From assembly GCF_026151205.1 (NCBI RefSeq), contig NC_087079.1, positions 2,134,028 to 2,198,027 on the forward strand: a DNA stretch of 64,000 bases, written 5' to 3'. The DNA comes from Bolinopsis microptera. Lineage: Eukaryota > Ctenophora > Tentaculata > Lobata > Bolinopsidae. Below are positions 57,395-64,000 of the stretch, one piece after another. Made by a program: the position numbers and the translations under genes. Under the pieces are notes generated by a model, which was not told where the DNA came from, did not search any database, and saw nothing but the letters and a program-made list of their open reading frames with translations. The stretch's first letter is position 1, and each line of letters begins with the position of its first letter.

Positions 57395-58205
57395 TAATAA
57401 AGATTGTTGGTTTGTGCCCTTGCGGTTCATTCGGTTTTTGATTAACAATGTTAACCCGGCGAAATCGTTGTTTAACAAAGCAAATCAACGATTTTGCTTC
57501 GACAATCGAAATTGAAAAGCAAAAATATAAGTTCGCGCGGCGCATCGAAGTACAGTGGCTTGTATGTTATATCACGTTAACGGGTGATACTCGTAAAATA
57601 TTTGTTTTGTATATTAGGACCGTTGACGCAGACGAGTCCAACTCGGCACGCGTCCTTTTAGGTTGTAAATTTAAAAGTATCACGTCGTGACTGACCACCA
57701 CGGTCGTTTCACTATAGTAGAGTTTCTACGCGATTTAGATACAGTTTACATAGCCATGTGTCTATGCGTACTGCGTGACGCGCTTGTTTCACAAGACGGT
57801 CGCGCGCTACTGTACAAGCGAGAGGGCTTTGGTTAGAGCAATAGATACAGGGGAGCCGCACACTCGTGCGCGGCGGGTCATACAACGTATGACATTCGTT
57901 ATGGAACTAAGTATAGATTACATAAATGTACAGGGTGTGCCAAAAGTCAGTGGACATATGTTGGCCTTAATAGCTCAGTCACTGAGTGCCCAATTGAAAT
58001 AATTCTTTTTGGTATGACTTACTACCACCACTGGTTCGAGGAATTTGTCTAATCGAAAAATATTCGAGTTCATTTTTTTCAAATCAAGGTTCATTTTTGC
58101 ATTTATGTTTATTTGATAGTTTGGATAGTCGAATCGATGATCGAGCTATAGTCGAATTTTATTGAATAGTGTCTGGCCATTCGAATTACGTTTTGTCCTA
58201 TTTTT
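57395..58205. other. Repeat-derived sequence, no gene
   Basis: Holds the CG-rich repeat near 57535, the hairpin repeat at 57845-57905 (inverted copy of 30355-30410) and a lone TACAGGGTGTGCCAAAAGT at 57929, resembling one end of a Tc1/mariner-type MITE. Confidence 0.5.
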
Positions 58206-58283
58206 TTCACATAGTGCGATGATGATTTGTAAACATGTGTGATGATGTGATGTCATAAATTTTACTTTACTTTACTTTACTTA
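58206..58283 (+). repeat. LINE-associated segment with (TTTAC)n, copy 2
   Basis: Same sequence order as 56836-56922, ending in TTTACTTTACTTTAC. Confidence 0.7.
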
Positions 58284-58299
58284 AGGCTTTTTTTTTCAG

Positions 58300-59304
58300 A
58301 TGGACCGTATGGGTAACGCCAGCGGCGGAGAGACGACAACATCGCCCTCCGTAATGTTTACCTCAGCTACAGGACAATCCCTGTTTGCTACACTCCTCAT
58401 CAGCTTCGCCACCTTTAACATACGTGGCCTCGGTTCTTGTGATGATCCAGACGACATCCACAGCAAACGGGAGCAACTGGGTACCGATTGTCTACGGTAC
58501 GGCATAGATATCTGCGCTATTCAGGAGACTAAGGTTGTAAAACCGGATTCTTGCAGTCTTAGCAACGGATACAAACTATTATTGTTTGAGCAGAAAAATG
58601 GCCGGCACTATGGACTCGGTTTTGTTATCAGTCCCCGATTTATTGACTATGTGGTATGCTGGAACAGTATCAGTGATCGAGTAAGCTTTTTGGACCTAGA
58701 ACTCCCTACAAAATCTGGAAAATTTATCAAATGTAGGGTGGTCAATGTATATGGGCCACACAAGAAACTTGCAGAAAATGATCAACAACTGTTGATTAAT
58801 TTTTACGGCCAAGTTAGGGATGCTCTAAACGTCCCTGCTAATGTTGAGATATTTGTTTTGGGAGATTTTAATTCAAAGTTGGGAAAAATGACTGCTTCAG
58901 ATAAGGACTTTGGTTTTGGTCGTTTCATGGGTAAACATGGTATGGGTTTGCGCAACGATATGGGAGAAAACTTGTTAGACTTGTTATCAGAATTTGACCT
59001 CTTTGCCTCCAACACTGGTTTTTATCATCCTGCTCGACATACGACCACCTACACTGGCTGGAGGAAGGACTGGAGTGCCGGGCGAAATAGTAAAAAGACG
59101 ATCCCGGTCTATCCTCAGATCGATTTCATCCTGTGTCGAAGTAGGTCGAAGCCAATGCTACAAGATTCAAGATCTTATGCAGGCACCTTGACATACTCTG
59201 ATCACAGATTTGTTGTCACTAGAGTAGACTTTAAGGACATCTGTCTTTGCTATAAACGCCACTCCAAGTCATCCTTAAAGTTCAACACCTCTGATAACTA
59301 TTGA
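58300..59304 (+). CDS. Retrotransposon-type endonuclease (exonuclease/endonuclease/phosphatase fold)
   Basis: 334 residues from an ATG placed directly after a TTTTTTTTCAG acceptor-like site. All core motifs of the apurinic-type endonuclease fold are present: TFNIRGLG (N40), IQETK (E76), VVNVYGPH (Y151), LGDFNSKLG (D189, N191), IDFILCRS (D275) and YSDHRFVVT (S300, D301, H302). This fold nicks target DNA in non-LTR retrotransposons. No reverse transcriptase follows: the frame ends at 59304 and the next 3 kb have no RT motif. It is therefore a truncated LINE, or an exon of a domesticated gene. The open frame and intact catalytic residues suggest a recent insertion or selection. The first 30 residues (Ser/Thr-rich) are not part of the fold. 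Confidence 0.85.
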   Translation: MDRMGNASGGETTTSPSVMFTSATGQSLFATLLISFATFNIRGLGSCDDPDDIHSKREQLGTDCLRYGIDICAIQETKVVKPDSCSLSNGYKLLLFEQKNGRHYGLGFVISPRFIDYVVCWNSISDRVSFLDLELPTKSGKFIKCRVVNVYGPHKKLAENDQQLLINFYGQVRDALNVPANVEIFVLGDFNSKLGKMTASDKDFGFGRFMGKHGMGLRNDMGENLLDLLSEFDLFASNTGFYHPARHTTTYTGWRKDWSAGRNSKKTIPVYPQIDFILCRSRSKPMLQDSRSYAGTLTYSDHRFVVTRVDFKDICLCYKRHSKSSLKFNTSDNY

Positions 59305-61632
59305 TAACATATTGTTAAGTTAGGAATGAACCTGCAATGATATTCCTGGACCAGCTGTGGTCCAAAGTGGCTCAAGAAAGCTGTGCAGCCTGCAGGCACC
59401 TGGGCCTGTGCCGCTTATCATAAGTGTGATCAACTTGCACTGAAAACCGTTTGTAGGAAAAAACCAGTGGAGGGGACATTCCCATTATAGCTGTTAATGC
59501 ATTGGGTATATAATTGTCGTTATTATGTTAAATATAACGACAATATACCCAACGCATGTTGTGTATATATGTTAAATGTTATCTATTATAGCCTCTATGT
59601 CCCTGATATATTCTGGATTTTGGACCAAGCAGCGATATTCACTCACTCTGCACCCTGATTTTGAAGAGTCGGCATTAGAAATGGTGATCAGTCTCTGAAA
59701 ACGCAGAGGACCCTCAGTGACATAGTCCTTGGTGATTGAATTGCTGGATGTGAGTCATCCAAGAGCAGTCTTGTGATAGAATCACATCCCTGACAGTTTC
59801 TACTGGCTCAATTACTTCACTTGTTGTAAGACTGTAGCAGTTAATTTGTGAATGGCAGATTTCATAGGAGAAGCCAATTATTGTGTGTGTAGTTGAGGAT
59901 CTCAAATTTAGCTTCATTAAGCTGCATATTATTTTTTAGAGCCCAGATAAATTATAGTGAGATCTACCATGTATGGTTAATGACTATTCTACCAGTTGCA
60001 ATTTAGAATATTATTTTAGTTTAAATTTTAATCGGTGATATTCTCACTTGGTGAAATGTAGACACTAGGAAATATTTGTTCCCTTTTGTTAGACTAGGTC
60101 CTGATACAGCTCCTCTATTAAATGGCTGGTTACAATGTAACCATATGACTGTTTGGATAATACATAGTGTACCTGGTCCACTTTAGGTACCCTAAAATTT
60201 GAAATTTTCGATATTCTGTTCAAGATAAATACTTATACCTAATCTTTGCAGCATGAAATAAGACGAGACATGGTGGACATGGAAGAAGATGTAAGTAGTT
60301 CTTTTTATCTTTGTTAATTTGATCAATACTGCACAATACAACACCTGTACTTTAAATAGCATAGCTTCACTATGAAGTATGAAGACATTGACACAAATGC
60401 CTACACTAAGTAACACCAGAATTAGAAAATACTTAAAATTATTACTTTTTTATTCGAAATTTGCACAGTTGATTGTTTTCTCTTACATTTCACTGCAATG
60501 ATTAATATTCTGGCGGGAAGACGTTATTAATTAACACACATTCAGTGCGCAAACGACACCATCACTTAAAAGTCAAACATCGTTTTCGATCATATTTAAA
60601 AATTCTTATATTGATTCACTGGATCATCAAACTGTAAGAACCACTCAATTAAACACTCTTAACCTCATGATATTCTACCTCACATTATTTTTTCGAGCCT
60701 CAAAAGAGTAAAGAGCTTTAAAATTGTAAGAGTTATGAAATTTCCAGCATTCCGTTTCCAGCTGTTTGGGTAAAATCGAACACTCTAGACTCCAACATCA
60801 TCAATCACATGACGCAGCTATAACATGACGTTAACCACTAAACTAGCTACTGAAAATTAACTACTAAACTCATTAATTTTAATTTAACACCTAAAGTGCT
60901 TTACGGGCTCATGATTCAAGAACTTACTTATATATTAGCTGAAGGGCATTCACTACAACTACAGTAAAACCTCTACATACCGTATCTCTCTAATGGGGTC
61001 TAATCTCTATACCTTGAACCTATATATTATACTATATACATATATATCGTGCTAATTTTTCTTCGGTCTCTAACCTGTGTTTGGTCAGTTCATGAAGGAT
61101 TTGTGATTTATCAGAGCTTACATCACTATATATCACTTCGATCTAGCATGTGTCGTAACCATTATTAAACGCAGTTAAGAGATCGTGTGTGAACAAAAAC
61201 TCTCAACAACATCATGTCAATGAAACTCTAATTCACACCACAAAGAAGTCTCCACAGCGTACAATAAATTATCAAACTAGTGGCGGACATTTCATTCAGT
61301 TAGTTTAACCAGAATTTTTGCTTCGAAATGAACTTTCCGGCTAAAATAACATAACATTAAAAACGTTTTCTTTAAGTCTATAATTATTGTCACACTTTGT
61401 CAATCGTTCTCTGAACTCCCAATATCAAGCGTGAACACTACAATCTCTGAATGGCTATATAAAAGCAAGGCAAGTAGTTTATGCCATATAGGGTTCCCTT
61501 CCCAAAGCAATATACACTGAAGCTATAGGTCAGAGGTATTACATTAAGTACGGGACTTTATTACCTGCTTACGTTTTGTTGGTCTACTGTGTTTAGTGCA
61601 ACTTTCAGTGTTTAATGAGACTAGTGGAATCA
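59305..61632. other. No gene recognised
   Basis: AT-rich. Short open frames lack any recognisable domain or splice-consistent partner. It contains the 59499-59557 hairpin. Confidence 0.4.
59499..59557. repeat. Long hairpin
   Basis: GGGTATATAATTGTCGTTAT and ATAACGACAATATACCC flank a 10-base loop; the right arm lacks two bases. Confidence 0.8.
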
Positions 61633-61690
61633 TCATGTCACGTTGTGTGTGACGTCATCATGTCACGTGGTGTGTGACGTCATCATGTTT
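61633..61690. promoter_or_regulatory. Tandem TGACGTCA (CRE-like) repeats
   Basis: Two 26-bp copies of a unit containing GTGTGACGTCATCATGTCAC, each with a consensus cAMP-response palindrome TGACGTCA. No adjacent gene was identified, so any regulatory role is inference. Confidence 0.35.
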
Positions 61691-63016
61691 ATAACCACGT
61701 AGTGTCCTGTATCGGAAGGTTAATATAGTCTAGCTGAAATAGATACAGTGTCACCCCCTCCCCCCCTACAGTGGTTTAAATAACTAGTTTACAGGTAGTA
61801 CCTGGTGGTTTAGTGATGTGGGGGAGATAGTCCTTAGTTCTGCTATATCTGGTCGGTATATTGTTAGTTTATTAGACACAATTACAATATACTGTAGTTT
61901 ATTAGTTACATTATATATGTTAGACGACTCACTGTGGCAGTTTGTTTTTAACCAGTCAACTTCTCCGTTCTTGGCAGTGTCGAAAGCTTCTTCAGTCAGG
62001 AGTCACTCTTTCTCATTCTTCTTCAAAATTAATTATAGCAATATTCATACTTCATAGTACAGTCAAGAGACAACAAAATCCTCATAATCTTCAGCATCTG
62101 GTGGCCTTAATCTATAATTCTAAAATTAATTATTTTCTTAACTCAGTGCCCTGACATACCCAATCTTTACATTCAGTGGAAACACTTTGTTAATTGCTAA
62201 CTTTATATTACACCTCAGTTAATTCCCCCTTCTTGCACTTACTGTACTTTACTGTTGAATCTAAGTGATTGCATCCAGTAAGTTGCTTCATAGTTTCATA
62301 ACATTACAATTTGTTACGTATATATATATTTTATTTGTCGCCTTTGCTTCTATCTTTATAGCCCCTCCCAAGATTTTTCGTTATTTTTCTTGCTTTGCTT
62401 GCTCTATTTGTAGTATTCTGTTATTGCCCTGCCCACACGACCAGTGCTATGGGGGACAAGATATTATAACCATTAGATCTGCACTTTTTGTTAGAGTTAT
62501 TCAGAGTGTTTGTTACACAAATGTTGCTTATTTTGCCTGTGTTTTCTGTAGTTTGAGTATGCTTACACACTCCTTCTGCCAAACATTGTGTAACAGTTGA
62601 AAGTATATATTGCAGTAATGTAACCATGTAGTATTATTACTTAATATTGTAAACTGTCCCATGTATCATGACACTATTTTCCACTTCAGTAACTCTCCAA
62701 CAAGGTAAACGCTTTAAGTCTTTATTTCTAGATTATCTCTTTAGTTGTGGGGTTGTATTAAGTTACGTTATAATGGCTTGAGTGATATGAACATGTCAGC
62801 GCCCTGTCAGCCTGGTCTCATCTCCCTTCAAACAATTAACAATGAGCTGATCTTTTCAGACTTGTTTAACTAACATTGAGGTTCTGTCCAGTTTCATAGT
62901 TCAATATGGTGAACGTTTTTATCATTATTGATTGTTATTCATATTTGTATTATTAACCTATAAAGACATATTTTAACACACCTCATTCGTATTGTATACT
63001 GTTAGTGAGACACGTA
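61691..63016. other. No gene recognised
   Basis: T-rich sequence with short frames of 60-110 codons and no known domain. Confidence 0.4.
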
Positions 63017-63368
63017 CAGGGTGTTTCATAAATAGTGTCCTGATCTTGATTTATTGTCAAATTTAGTACAAATGGAATAACTTTTCAAATTTTGGTTGTA
63101 AGTGTAACAAATATATCAAAAAATATAACACTTGTCACACTGCCTCCACAAATCCAATAAGTCTTCATAATATCGAGTTTTGTTTCTTTTGTGAACCCCA
63201 TTTTCTTAAAATTCGAAATTAACAAAGTTAAATCGCTGGAACTAATGAGCGTAACAAATTAAATTTGTAAGCTTTATGAACTAATGGTAACCGATAATGG
63301 GCATTTTGCTCCTTTATAAAAAAAATTATTGATTTTAAAAATCAGGACATTATTTTTGAAACACCCTG
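63017..63368. mobile_element. Tc1/mariner-type MITE, 352 bp
   Basis: The ends are 28-bp inverted repeats with two mismatches, starting CAGGGTGTTTCA and ending TGAAACACCCTG, and both ends are flanked by TA. TA target choice and CAGGG ends are typical of Tc1/mariner-derived MITEs. No ORF. Confidence 0.9.
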
Positions 63369-63779
63369 TATAATGTGATGATCATTTTTATCAAAATTTC
63401 ACCAACTGTATGATGTGTTGGTGTTGATGCAGTACCTACTGGATGATGGATACCCATTACCCGGTCTAATATGCCTTTAAATATCTTAACAAGTGAGACA
63501 CCACAACTTGGCACTACAGATCTTTACTTTATCTATACAGATAAAGTATAAATACTTTTGTGCTCCTTACATTGAGCCCCGTTAAGACTACACAATATAA
63601 CCGTGTTGTAAAGCTGTATAATTGTAAGGTTGTTTGTGGTTGCGTTTGTGGCTTTGTTTTCATAAGTTCCCTTATACCTGTTTAGTGTTTACACGGGTTA
63701 CCGTTTGTAACTTACCTGGTTAACATTGGTTAATTAACATGTACAATATGTATTAAACATCTTTATAATAACATAAACC
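63369..63779. other. No gene recognised
   Basis: Intergenic, nothing seen. Confidence 0.4.
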
Positions 63780-63960
63780 CGCCACGCAAAGGGTTTATAT
63801 AACAGATCATCCCGCGCTAGCGGGATGATCTGATAAACACATACGAGTGCGCGCAGCGCACGAGTTTTGTGTTAATATGTAATCCCGAAGCGCCAGCTGA
63901 GGGATTACATTTATTTAGCCCTGAGCGTGAAGTGTTTATGGATTATAATTATCTCCGGCG
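63780..63960. repeat. Three-hairpin GC-rich element, second example
   Basis: A 30-nt hairpin with a perfect 13-bp stem at 63803-63832 (CAGATCATCCCGC, loop GCTA), GTGCGC/GCGCAC at 63847-63861, and TGTAATCCC/GGGATTACA at 63878-63909. Organised like 50811-50990 but with unrelated stem sequences. Confidence 0.7.
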
Positions 63961-64000
63961 ATTTCGACAAGGGATTTATACTTTAGAAGAGAGTGATAAA

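Overview
The window is nuclear DNA of a multicellular animal. It has multi-exon genes with GT-AG introns and metazoan families: a CUB protein, a rhodopsin-class GPCR, a ceramide-kinase-like lipid kinase, SDR39U1, a PLD3/4-type phospholipase D and IDH3B. It also carries many eukaryotic mobile elements (Penelope-like, LINE, tRNA-derived SINE, MULE with FLYWCH finger, hAT-type and Tc1/mariner-type MITEs). The base composition is AT-rich. An invertebrate is most likely; a cnidarian or another early-branching animal fits the intronless GPCR and the Penelope element, but the phylum cannot be fixed from this sequence. Layout from left to right: 0.2-1.1 kb, a 5'-truncated Penelope-like element (-). 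2.2-4.1 kb, the 3' half of a CUB-domain gene (+), with a 12-bp minisatellite filling one intron. 4.8-6.0 kb, a four-exon gene for a predicted small secreted protein (-), with a 33-bp CACGTG-rich minisatellite in its last intron. 6.6-6.8 kb, a tRNA-derived SINE. 7.6-11.5 kb, a composite of nested foldback elements. 12.05-24.94 kb, a 12.9-kb element made almost entirely of nested inverted repeats, with a decayed FLYWCH/MULE transposase near its centre. 27.0 kb, a hAT-type MITE. 28.0-29.0 kb, an intronless GPCR (+). 29.7-31 kb, a cluster of a roughly 75-bp dispersed repeat. 34.1-36.2 kb, 5' exons of a ceramide-kinase-like gene (+), ending at a 4.7-kb array of a 19-bp unit that copies the gene's own splice-donor junction. 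42.0-43.8 kb, an unusually indel-rich satellite. 43.9-46.2 kb, SDR39U1 (-). 46.8-48.1 kb, a PLD3/4-like gene (-). 48.8-53.6 kb, IDH3B (-), with two alternative last exons and a duplicated 42-nt mini-exon. 54.7-59.3 kb, LINE remnants, including an apurinic-type endonuclease ORF (+). 59.3-64 kb, mostly non-coding, with a Tc1/mariner-type MITE and a GC-rich multi-hairpin element. Most real genes here lie in short exons that a plain ORF search misses, so exon structures were read by hand from reading frame, phase and splice signals. Two points deserve attention first. Several tandem arrays start at, or within a few bases of, 5' splice sites, and in one case the repeat unit itself is an exon/intron junction repeated about 250 times. 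The inverted-repeat elements have arms that are identical within a copy but diverged between copies, or carry insertions in one arm with the matching empty site in the other, so the order of events can be read directly.
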